From Opisthocomus hoazin (taxonomy: Eukaryota > Chordata > Aves > Opisthocomiformes > Opisthocomidae), in assembly GCF_030867145.1 (NCBI RefSeq), contig NC_134433.1:15349896-15413895 (forward strand): a DNA stretch of 64,000 nucleotides, read 5' to 3'. Under the pieces are notes generated by a model. That model ran no database searches. It was not told the DNA's origin and worked only from the letters and a program-made list of their open reading frames with translations. Below are positions 44,756 through 56,000 of the stretch, in pieces. Numbering within the stretch: the first letter of the stretch is position 1; the number at the start of each line of letters is the position of its first letter. Both the position numbers and the translations under genes were made by a program.

Positions 44756-47700
44756 TAGATAACCTGTGTTTCATTTGATGTTTTAAGCAGTTTTAAATGG
44801 ATTCTCTCGAGTAAAATAGCCCTGAGACAGAGCGACCCACTCTGTGGATAATCCTGCCAGGCTGCTTTGCCTCGGCAGGAGCCCGAGCCCCGGTGTCGGG
44901 GCAGGCAGCCGGCAGCGGCAGCTCCCGCCTCGCCGGCCGGCTGGGGCTCGGCTGCTGGAGCGCAGACGCCGCGTTACGCTGTACGTTACGTTTCCAAATT
45001 GGAAGCTGATCAGATTGCGAAGTATCTCCACCTATTCTGGCTCTGTGCTAAGAGGAAACACATGCAGAACGCTCAGTTTGTGCAGAAACAGAAGTGTATT
45101 GCAAAAAGCTTGCAAAGATGCGGTTCTTGCTTGGTCCGTTGTTGGTTAAATTATTTCTCCAAAGGTGATATTTATTTTTTTAATTTTTTTATTTTTTTGC
45201 TGATTGGATGATTTTGAACACAGCAGAACCTGGGTGTCATGAAAGCGATTTTTAATCCTTTTTTAGAGCTGGTACCAAGTTGGTTGTGTAACAGCGCTTG
45301 GTGTATTTGAAGTTCTCTGCAGGGCAGCAGGGAAGAACATTCTGCTTTGCACCAGATACGTACTAATTTTCTGGGAGAAAAAGGAAACAAACCAAAAAAA
45401 TTCTGGAACCTCGCGAAATGACAGATTTCATGTTTTAATTACAAATGATTGCAGAATCCCAGATTTTCAGTTCTTCAAAAGCAAAAGTCTCGCTGATTCC
45501 CAGAGGACTCTGACCGGTGGTAGAAGCAGGGAATCGGGTCCGGTTCTGAAAAGTCGCTGGTGTAGACGCTTTCCACCCGCTGAGCTGATAGAGGGGGATG
45601 AACTGTAATTGCGCATTTTCCTTCGTCTCTCAACTAATCGTGACTCTGTCTGGCTTCTTTTTTTATTTGACGTAGACAGAGAAATTTACCCTAAAACACA
45701 GACTGCTGCATTCCCAGCGATTCAATTATTTATTTCTTTGGACTGAGCCGGGGGAGGGGGGGCGGAATCGAAATGCTTTAACGTTGTATGATTTGTAATT
45801 TTCAATGGTGATTTTTTAATTTTGTTCACAACCTAGTTTCTACACCCAGCAGAGGGGCTACCTAGAAGAAGCAATAGTTCACTTTAAACGCAAAATGTCT
45901 TATATAATAATATAAAGATAAAAACTATCTGCAAGGGGTCTGTTAGTGTTTCTAAAAAAATCCGTGCTTTATTAAACACAGGGGAGACTTCTTAAACTCA
46001 CGGGCTCCCGTCTAACTCATTTATTTGCCCTTCCTGTTGTTGCTCTGTTTTGTTGCTCTGCTTTGCATTTATACAAGCAGAGTAATGGGCGAGCTATTTA
46101 TTACAAACTTTTATTTCTCGGGGCGAGTGCTGTTGATAAACACCGCTGTTTGCGCTGCTGGTCTGTGCTGCTGTTTTATTGTCGAATCAATTATTTTAAA
46201 TGAGAATTTCACCAAATAGGCTTGTTTTGTAGAAAACGCATCTGCCGAGTGGGCTTTTTTTTTCCTTCTTTTTCTTTCTTTTTGTTTCTTTTTTGTAACG
46301 AGGTACTTGTACAGTTTATGCTGTGTTAATTCAGGCCGCGGAGTGATACGGTTCAGTTTAGGTCAGTGGCTTATAAAAGGGACGGAGGAGAGCCTGTCCT
46401 TTTCTTGAAGCTCCCATCCCTTCTGCAGGGGTTTTGCCCACCTTCGAGGGAAGCCCGGGAGCCGTTCCCATGCCGAAGGCTGAGCGTGCCCTTCGGTGCT
46501 TCCCGTGAGCCGCTCTGGAGGCCCCAGCACTCGGCAGATTTGAATTCTGTGCTCTTCAGAGCAAGCTCGGGGTTTCTGAGGACTCTAATCCAGCAACAAT
46601 TGCACAGTCAAAACTCCTTTTGAAAGCATTGTCACGTCGGGTTCTTGTAAGTCCTTGTTTACAAGAGCATTTCCATTGACTTCAGCAGCGTTGCTTGGGC
46701 GAACAGCGGTCTGCGGGAGGAGGGCCTCGAAAAATCCGTGCTGCGGGGACGGGTCGTGCGCGCGCGCGTTGATTTTTTTAACTGCAGAAGCACGGATGTG
46801 CAACACGCGGCGATACGTACGCGCAACGCGATTTCCAAGGCGTCTTTGGAAGTCACCACTCTCTTTTGCTCTTTCCTCCCTTGACCACTGCGGGTTTCGG
46901 TGACCTTCGCCTTGTTGCCTTGTCCCGGCAGAAGGTGCAGCCCGGCGACGTTAAACCCCGCGCAGGCCCGCGTCCGCTCGCCCCGTGCCGGGTGGCATCC
47001 CTGGCGTTGGCCGGGGCGAGCGGCACGCGCCCTCCCGGCATGGACGAGGGACACTCGGTGTCCAGACGTGCGAGGCTGAAGGCTTGGGCAAACCCCCCCT
47101 TGTGAGACCATTCACCCCTTACTAGGAAAATGGTGCCAGGCAAATAGTGGAAGTATTATTCATACTGCGCTGATCTACATGAAGGAGATCTTTTGAAGGC
47201 TTGTCAAAGTGTCTTTAAAATAGGGTGAGGCTTCTGCCATCCACACAACTCTGCTTTTGGCCCAAAGCGCGTCTCCCCGCGCTGTCGCTGTGCGATGCTC
47301 CTCCCTGCCCTCTCCCTTCGTCCCCGGTCGCTGCTGGAGCCTGCTTAGGCCTTTGCTCGGGGAGCGGTGGGGGATTTGTAAAGCTCTCTGTATCCCAGAA
47401 GTAAGACTGTACTTCAATTTGTAGGCAAATGATGTGTATTATTTTAATATGTGTGTGTGTACTCGGATGCTGAGCGGTGGGTACACCAGACAAATCTATA
47501 AATAAATACAATTTTAAAATATCAGTGGTGGCTTACACACTTTTGCCATCCTAGGAAGTGGCAGATATTGCCGTGTCCTCTCAGGACGATTCCTTTCGCC
47601 ATAGTTTTTTTCCCTGACAAGAGTGTTGTATTTAAGCTTTGCATGTTCTTACAACATTAGACACAAGCAATTGCAGTCTCCCTTTCTGTCACTGCCCTTG

Positions 47701-50700
47701 CAGATAAATTCAGATATGCTAAGATTAAGCAAGCGATATGTGTCCTTCAATGCTGCCGATGGTGTCGAGCTGGGAACAGGGAATTGTGATGCTGGGGCAG
47801 GTTCTGGAAGGTCTTTTCTTTGTGTCTGCCCTGGCACTGGGGCGCTCGGCGTTCCTCATGCCAACAGAATATCCATGAAATCATCAATGAAATCAATGGC
47901 ACCATTACAAGTGTATTTTGATTATCAGTCCTTCCGGGACTGCTATCTTCTGTCTCTTTTTCAATAGGCTTTGTGGTGCTTTTAGCTGCAGACCACGGGG
48001 TCATGCTTGGAAAGCAGAGTTTGCTGTTGTCTGGAGAGTTTTCCATTCATTAAGTGCAGGATTGTGATGCAGAAGTTGCCGAGCAAACGCGGCCTTCCAG
48101 CCAGCTGACCTTCGAGCTGCTGGGTCTGGGTGCTGGGATCCCTGGAATGGGAGGGGTGCTCCGAGGGTGACGGATTTCCCTGCAGGGCGTTTGCCCTTTG
48201 CGCGTGGGGTCGCTGAACCTGATGCACGGAGCAGGTCCGGTGCTGGGAGACCCCCCCCGGCCCCCCACGTAGCCCTCGGCGGGGACCAGGGGCACAGCTG
48301 GCCTCCCCGAGGTCTTCTGGTGCAGGCTGCCTTCAAACTCAGGAATGGCTCCGCTTCGGTGGCGTTTGGTGCGCTCTTTCCAGAGCAGTCTTGGCAGCTG
48401 GAGGAATTAGATTGTTTTTTTCCTGATTGGTTTTAACCCAAGCTTAGTTCCTGCAGAATCCAAACTTTTGCAGAGGCTGACGGTGTCTCACAGGGTTTGG
48501 AGTGAAACCCTTCGCTCCGCTAACCGAGGAAGCCCAAGTTTGCAGGACAGGTCTGGTGTGATTTTGTTGAAAGGTCTCTGCGTGGCGTGAGGATCGCCGT
48601 GCAGCACAGACGGTAAACGTGACCTGGAACCCCCACCCCCCCCCGCCCCAGCTGCCGTGGAGCTGCGGCGAGGCGCGCACCGAGGCATCGGGAGCGGAGC
48701 TGGTGGCGAAGGCGCCGGCGTCCCTGTGCACGGGAGAGCGTGCACGTGGAGGGGTTTTTGGTGGATGAAAGATAGATTTTTTTGCTCTGTCTAAAAAAGG
48801 TTTTCTTCTGGTTTTGAAATTGTCTCTGGCTGGCCTGTAAAATTCTTCTTCCGCTGGAAGCATCTTTAGGCTGTGCGTCTATTCAGACACTCTATATTCA
48901 TTATATTTTTAGATGTGAGAATGATTAAGGGTTGATTAAATCTTTAAAACGGTTGTGTTTTTTGAATGAGTGACGGATTAGGAATATCAGGAATAAGTAA
49001 ATAAAAACACAGAAGGAAATAGTAATAAATATTTATAAGGAGTGTGGTTTCTTATGCACATAATCTAAATTTCCTGTTACATAATTTGTTTTAGTCGATA
49101 GGTTTTGTGTGTGCTCTTTTCTGATTCTCCTCTATTTTTTTCTCTTCTTTTTTCTCTTTCTCACTGACAAATTGCTTTGCTGGTTTAAAAGGAAAATCTT
49201 AAAATGAAATAGTGTGACCGAAATGAAGAAGGTCGGTTTGGAAAATCACATTTGCTAGCCAAAGTGTTGGAAAGATAAGCTCAGCTCCGGTTTGTAGCTG
49301 GTTTTGGACAGCATGCGGTTCTCTGTAAATGGGTCAAATCCTGCTGCTGATAATGCACTTCAATTAAATGCAGCAGACGCGACCGCGGCTCGTGTGATTC
49401 CCCGGCTCTCTGTGGGAATCCCGTCGCAGATGGGTGCCTGCAGCCCACCTCACCCCACCTCTCCGCTCGCCAAGGTGGGGACCCAGCGCCGGGCGCTGCT
49501 GAACGCAGACGGGCAGGGAATTACTCGGTGGCGGTGTCTGAACGGCTTTACATTTCCAACGCGTCTCTTTATTTATATATTGAAGTAGAGAAATGCTCTG
49601 AAAAATGGGTTCGTATTAATAACCTGTAATTCTGCAGACACACGAGGATGATATGGTCTTTCACTGCCAAGGCTACCATCTAATCTGACAGTTTCCCAAA
49701 AGATGACAAGCTGCACAAATACACGGGAGCCAAAGAAGCTGAGTGTGAGAAATTAAAAGTGCTTTTTTTGTAGTACAGACTATTCAAAATTCATTTGTTT
49801 ATCTGTTCTGTGTTTAGGGTGTTATTTTCATTTTAGCAAACAACCATGTAAATAAAAAGTGAAATTAAGAGGAAAAATGCCAAAGAAATTATGTCACTTA
49901 GTTTGATGGCTTCTGCTTATAGTTTATAAACAAGCAGAGGGTTTCACAGAACATACCGTGATACATAAAAAGGCTTTCATGATCGTCTTGAATTAAAATG
50001 TATTGATATAATTTTTGTACAAATATTCCCCCGCATGATTATGAGTCCAAACCATGGCAGCATGGTTTGAGGGCATGTGAACCAGAAATTAAAACCGAGC
50101 CTGAGAGTCTGATTTAATTACCCTTGCTAAGTGAAAGGCAAAAGAGAGAGAATAAACAGTGAAGAAGGAGGCTCTGTCAGTGAAATATTTTAACAACCCA
50201 CCACTTTCATACGCCGCCTTTTCTGTTTGATGTTGGTTTATATTGACTGAACCTCCTGGTCGGAAATTTGGACTTGGCAGCTCCTGCGGCCGTCGGAGCT
50301 CTGCCGAGCGGCGCTGGGGTGAGCTGAGGAGCCCCAGGGTGGGGGGCTGCTCCCCACACCCCGGCGCAGCGGCAGGGCGTGCTCTGCCCCCCGCGCATTT
50401 GTGCTGCGTTGATGTGAGCGACGGGTGCAGGACGGAGAAGAAACAGCTCTGCCAGCTCTGTCAGAGCCCCTCGGCCTCACCGCTGCACAGGCGTGAATTT
50501 TAATGCGTTGCCGGACTGGGGATTTACGCTGTGCAATTGTCCCGGTAGCCTCCGTGGGTGAAAGCCTCATCTCGCTGGCGTGCGTGGCAAAAATGCTGTC
50601 AACTTCCAGAAGCCCGTTTTTTACTCCAAAGGACTAATGCGACTCACTGTCTGCTTTTTATTAATTATATTTGGTATGTTTTATTCAACCGTCATTAAAA

Positions 50701-51538
50701 GCCTCTCTCCCTTTATGAACAGGGCTATTTATTATTTGTTAGGGTAGAGAACATCCCTTTTTCACTCTGTGAGAGTGCTGAGGTTTGAAAATGCAGTTAT
50801 GCAGGGAGGGGCACGGCGCTAGCTCTTTGCTTAGGTGAGCGGTTAGCTACTCCCAAGTAACTGTTCAGGTAAGCACTTCTTTCTGCTACTTAATTTTCTG
50901 TAGATTTATTCCTCCAGGCTCCTCCCTTTGTTTATAATGGCATCTTTTATTCTGGAAACAATCTACAAACTCAAAGGAAAAAAAAAAAAACAGAAGCAGA
51001 GCCAGGGAAGATACATTGTACATATCTCCTGGTTTATAAGTTTCATGTTTGATAAAACCATGTCTCAGTAAAAAAAACAAAAAAAAAAAGGAAAAAAAAA
51101 AGAGGAGTGTTTAATTTCACTTTGCTGGAGCAATGGCAAACTCACATAACATATAATACAGAGTATCAGAGCTGTCAATCATGCCACGATAAAATGAATA
51201 CAAACTACAAAATAAAGCTGAATAGGATTGAAATACTCAACAGCGTAAATTCCAAGGGTTTTGTCTGCAATGAAGATGTGCACCTTCAGCCAGCATTCGT
51301 TTGGGTATGAGTTGAACTGTATGTTGCCTTCACAGCACACAGTACCACCGAGTTTTATCGGGAGAGCCCTAGGGCGTTTGAGCAGGGGGGGATGTTTGGG
51401 GTATTTCCAGCCGCCTCCTCCCTTGGTGCCTCCCAGGACCCCAAGCCCCCACCCTACGGGGTCCCAGTAACAACCGGCGGGGCTGCCGGGGGCCCTGCTA
51501 ATTAATGAGATTGCTCTGCCCTCTGTAGGGAACTGCCC
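44756..51538. other. LHX1-AATF intergenic region, no gene seen
   Basis: Mostly AT-rich. Non-repetitive AT-rich stretches at about 45560-46220, 48890-49100, 49600-50230 and 50620-50800 could hold downstream LHX1 regulatory elements. A CG dinucleotide run lies at about 46757-46769. No CR1 fragment is seen. Open frames are short and unconvincing. Confidence 0.55.
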
Positions 51539-51651
51539 GCGCTGCTGCTGCTCCTTCTAAAGCTGCTCCTAACGCTGCTGCTGCTGCTGCTGCTGCTAAC
51601 GCTGCTGCTCCTGCTGCTGCTCCTGCTGCTGCTGCTAACGCTGCTCCTAAC

Positions 51652-51683
<32 letters not shown>

Positions 51684-51706
51684 GGCCACTGCCGCTCCTC
51701 CTGCTG
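51539..51706. repeat. Imperfect GCT (CAG) triplet array
   Basis: About 165 bp of GCT triplets with interruptions by CCT, TCT, AAC and AAA, ending in an uninterrupted run of GCT at about 51651-51682. All interruptions keep the 3-bp register, so poly-Ala or poly-Leu frames stay open on both strands. I see no gene containing it. Confidence 0.9.
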
Positions 51707-52739
51707 CCATGCCCACGCCGCCCTCCATTCCGGTCAAAAACATGTCCAGATTAATTTTTATAGCATTTAAAACCAGATAAGGAGTGGGGAAGCATCTTGT
51801 GTTGGCAAGAAGAGGATGAGCAAGCAGCCTAGGCAATTCGTCTCCGAGCTAGGGCTCGGGCCGGTGCCCGGCTGAAGCTTGCAGCTGGGGCTGCTGGCAC
51901 CTCCGCGGGCAAAAATCTTGATGGCGGCTGTGGGAAGCCCAAATCCTGACCCCTTGACGCTGTTCATTGTGGGGTCTGAAGCTCAGACCTACATCTGCAA
52001 CTCAAGAGTTGAGATGCTGATTTGGGTCCCTGCTGCCTAGTAACAAAACACTCACCAACCTCTCTTGCCATCCCCCAGTTCCAGGCCTAACCTCGTGATT
52101 TGGGGCCACCTCACCCCAGAAAGCAGCCAGGAGAAGCTGTCAGCGGGCAAACCCAAGGGAACTGGTTCTGCTTAGAAAATCTCAGCAGGTCACTCCTGCG
52201 TCGCCGTGCTGCTGCTTTTAGGCCACAGTTTGGCAAAAGCACCCCAGGAGCTTTGATGTTGGTACGGATTTGTGGAGGTTGGTGTAACCATGGTGTAAGG
52301 ATCCATGGGTGTAAGTGGGGTGTAAGGGTCTGTCTGTGCCCAACAACAGGGTGGACAGGAGGAGCGGCCTCTCGGCTCTCGCTGCGGTGAGGGGGACCCT
52401 GGCTTCAACAGGGGCCACAAAATGTTGAATGTATGGGGCAAGAACACCGCTAATTCAGTTCTGCACAGGTAACGGTAAGGAAAAAAGCGCAATGTTGACT
52501 TTAAAAAAACAGTTGTGGCATTTTTTGCGTTCTATAACACGACTTCGCGTTTATTCAGCTGTTACTCCGGTGCTGCTCAGCTTCAGAGCACCGGGCAGGT
52601 CCCAGTTCTTATGGCCGCGATGCACGCAATTAGCGTTATCCCCCCGTTTAACGATGGGGGGCTGGGAGAGCCGACCCCCACCCCCCACCCCGGGCACAGC
52701 CGGGAGCGCCTGGGCGGACATTTCTATTCATCACTGTTC
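51707..52739. other. Upstream flank of AATF promoter, no gene seen
   Basis: Neutral composition between the GCT array and the AATF CpG island. I see no exon or clear element. Confidence 0.55.
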
Positions 52740-52996
52740 TTCCTGGCTGTTCACCCCGCGCACCCAGCCCAGACGCCCGCCAAAGGGCACTGCCGGAGCC
52801 CCGAGACCCGCCGGGGTCCTGCCGCCCCCGCACCGACACCCGCACCGGTCCCGCGGGATCCCGCACTCCCACCCGCCGGGCGCTAGGACCCTGCAGGACC
52901 CAGCGCGACCCACGGCCCCGCTCTGCGCCGGCCCCGCCCACCGCCCCCGATAAGTTCCGCCCTGAGGCTCCGCCCCTCCCTCCCTCCCTCCCCCGA

Positions 52997-53008
52997 GAAG
53001 ATGGCGGC
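52997..53008 (+). promoter_or_regulatory. AATF: TISU element / YY1 site spanning the AATF start codon
   Basis: GAAGATGGCGGC matches the TISU consensus SAASATGGCGGC at every position. TISU is known to direct accurate, scanning-free translation from mRNAs with very short 5' UTRs and also binds YY1 as a core-promoter element. It implies that AATF transcription starts only about 5-30 nt upstream. Confidence 0.85.
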
Positions 53009-53085
53009 GCCCTTAGCGCGGCAGCTGGAGGAGCTGCTCAACCCCCGGCCCAGCTTCCGCGACCCCGAGGACGACGCGGAGGAAG
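53001..53085 (+). CDS. AATF: AATF coding exon 1
   Basis: Starts at ATGGCGGCG and ends at GAGGAAG|GTGAGG (28 codons plus one base). The ATG is part of a perfect TISU/YY1 element. Confidence 0.93.
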
Positions 53086-56000
53086 GTGAGGGAGGGCCGG
53101 GAGGGGGGTTTAATGCCCGCGGCCGGCGGGGTCGGGTCGGGCCGGGCCGGGCCGGGCCGGGTCCGTCGGGGTGGGCCGGCCGCACGTGGCGCCTCAGCGG
53201 GCCGCGGCGGGGCTCGGCCCGGGCCCGGGGGCCCCTCATCCCCCCTCGATCTCCCGCGGCCCCGGGCGGGCCGGGGCTACCTCAGGGGCCGGGGTCATCT
53301 TATGGATTTGGGCTACCTCAGGGGCCGGGGCTGCCTCACGGATCGGAGCTACCTCAGGGGCCGGGGTTAGCTTATGGATCAAGAGCTACCTCAGGGGCCG
53401 GGGCTGCCTGAGAGGCTGGGGTTACCCTATGGATTTGGGTTACCTCAGAGGCTGGGGTTATCTTATGGATCGGGGCTACCTCGTGGATCAGAGTTACCTC
53501 AGGGGTGGCCTTACCTTAGTGCCGAGTTACCTCAGGGCTGCGCAGGCCGGGCTGCCCCAGTGCGGGCCTTTCCGCAGCCCGGGCTGTGCGGAGCCAAGCA
53601 GGGGAGCGGATCCGGCTGGCGACCTCCAGGAAAAGAGAGATAAAAGCGCAGCGTCGGGGCAGGGCTGTGTCCTCTGCCAGCGAAGCGCAGCCGGCGTGGC
53701 TGTGGGCCCGGGAGGAGGCAGAGCCGCAGCGCCCGGCGCATGACTCGTTTGGTGCTTGCCAGTGGGCAGTTATCCATTTCTACTTTCAGTCAAGCTCTTT
53801 TTGCCTTATGATTTTTGAGATATTCACCTCTTTCGCCATGACATGTAGGTGGCCGTGTCATCTGGTGCCAGCTGTTTGCTTGACTTACCCTCTCCAGAGC
53901 AGAGGTCCCCATAGACCAGCCAAGCCACCGGCCCAGGACTTGTGCCTGGGACATGTCTGCAGTTCCTGCACTTGCCCCTGGAGACAGCAAGTTAATCATC
54001 CCACACTGACCACAGTTGGCTTTAGGAGGTACTGGGCTCCAGTCATGGTAAACGTCGTGCCAGCTCTCCTGGTTCTTCTCTACAAGTGTGTGAGAGAGCA
54101 ATAGTATCTCGTAAGCAACGTCTTAGTAACCATTGAGGAAATGGATGTAGTCAGCAGAGAGGCTTTCCATTTGGGTAATAATGATTTAGTTTCAGACTTC
54201 ATACTTTAGTGGTGCCAAGACTGAGAATGCCAGAAGATGCTTCAGTGCCCCAGGTAATTCTGTATCTGCCCCTCTTGCCCAGTCATTCCTTGAGGCCAAG
54301 CATCTTGCCATCCTCTTGTAGCTGGAGTGACTGTATTTAGACCTGATCTTGTTGCTTTGATTATGAGCAAGAGATTTTTTTTGCCTCCCCTGCACCTCAT
54401 GTAAACACTGTATGGGAGACATTAACGTTTCCAAACACACATTAAAAGAGCACTTAGCGATGTTCAGCCAGTTGGATCACTCAATTGGTTGAACAAAGCT
54501 AACCCTGTAATTTTGCATACAGGGTGCCTTGCACATGAATAAAAATCAGGAGGGAGTATGGTATGATGTATTCTCTTTGGACTGCTCCATTCCTATGTCC
54601 TGGAGAAGATGGCTGTGAAAGAGGGCAATAGCCACAGTGAAATTATTTTATCTGTTTAGCCATTCTAAAATGTTTACGTATTTATGTGGCTCATATATAT
54701 AGCAGGAGGCCAAAGGGCATGTGATTTGCAGTTTTCCCCATTTAATCTGTAAGCGTGAAGTGAAGGCATTCCAGCTTTATGGAGTCTTCCACCCAGAGGA
54801 CTGTGTTTCTCATGAGACCCTCGGGAATCTGTGGGAGGGCTTGGGTAGGTTTAGTTTGTCGAGCATTTTGTGTGGATTCTCTAAAATTAAGAAGAGACAG
54901 GGAGGAAAGTGTAAATGTAGACAATGTTCATTTTCCCTCCCCCCCCCAGATCAGTAGGATTTTTGGCATTTATTAATAAACATTGATCTCTGCATTACAG
55001 ATGAGCCCTGTGGTGCCAAACCTGTATATGCAGAAGTCCAGAGTACTGAGAGAGCAGTTAGAGTTGAGCAGTTCATGTAACATCTCCCTTCCTTCTGCAG
55101 AGGTTAACCTGGCAGGGGGGAGAATGCCTCTGGCTGCAGAGAAGTCAAGGGGTGTTTTTTGAAAAATACCCTTGGACCCCTTGTCTTATCTCGTCTGCTA
55201 CATCTAAAGTACTACTTTACTCGGTAATTTCTAGGCAGGACTGGTGCTGATCTACACAAAACTCTGCTTTGAGGCTTTTTTCTCTGCCTTTGATTCCTCA
55301 GCAACCTTGCCCCATTTGCAGAAAATTAGCATACTGGCTATCCTTCACCAGGCAGTGAAGAGCCTTTGCTCCCTCTCAAAGCCTAAAAGCCAGACTCTTA
55401 CGTGAGGCCATGTTGCCACCCAGCTCATCTTTGCAGTGTATTTTTGTTTGTAGAGCGTGAGGAGTTTTCCATGGTTCCTTCCTGCAGCTCATTCTTCTAG
55501 TCTGAAATTCAGCTCAGTTTAGACATCCCTTCCCTCCCCTTTTTTTTCCACAGCTACAGTTGCTAAAGTGGTTGACAAATTTGAGGATGAAACTGCAGAT
55601 GACATTTTCCCTGTTGGTAATATACGAAAAAAAGCTTCAGCCTCTCTCTTGGAAGCTGATAAAAGGTACAGTGGAAAAGCTACATCTCGCAAAGCCTTGC
55701 AAGAAGAACTTTGGGGAGATGCTCAATCTGAAGAAGGATCTGGTAAGAAATCTCATTTCTTTCCCCTTTTCACTAGACTACTCAAAATTTGATGTTAGCA
55801 TGTTAACTGAGCTAGTGCTATCTGAACTGAGAAGACAAACTTTAGGTCGCTGTTACAGGGCAATAAACAGGTACAGTTAGTTGGACATCTTCTAGAGGTG
55901 CCTTCCTGAAATTCAGGCCCTGTCTTTTGGCCTGAGGGAAGGGGGAATCCCGAAGAGGAGGTCACTTCTGCGGATTGAGGAAAGAGAGTGACTCAATGTA

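Larger units (their letters stand above)
52740..53270 (+). promoter_or_regulatory. AATF: AATF CpG-island promoter with GC boxes
   Basis: CpG-dense sequence around the AATF start, with Sp1-type GC boxes at about 52932-52939, 52941-52948 and 52970-52977 and a CCCT repeat just before the ATG. No TATA box is seen. This is a typical housekeeping promoter, and a perfect TISU at its 3' side supports a start within the last few tens of bases before 53001. Confidence 0.7.

Noticed and set aside
46025-46219. 64-codon hydrophobic open frame downstream of LHX1
   Set aside because: It has no ATG at its beginning, lies in AT-rich DNA where hydrophobic codons are common, and has no gene context.
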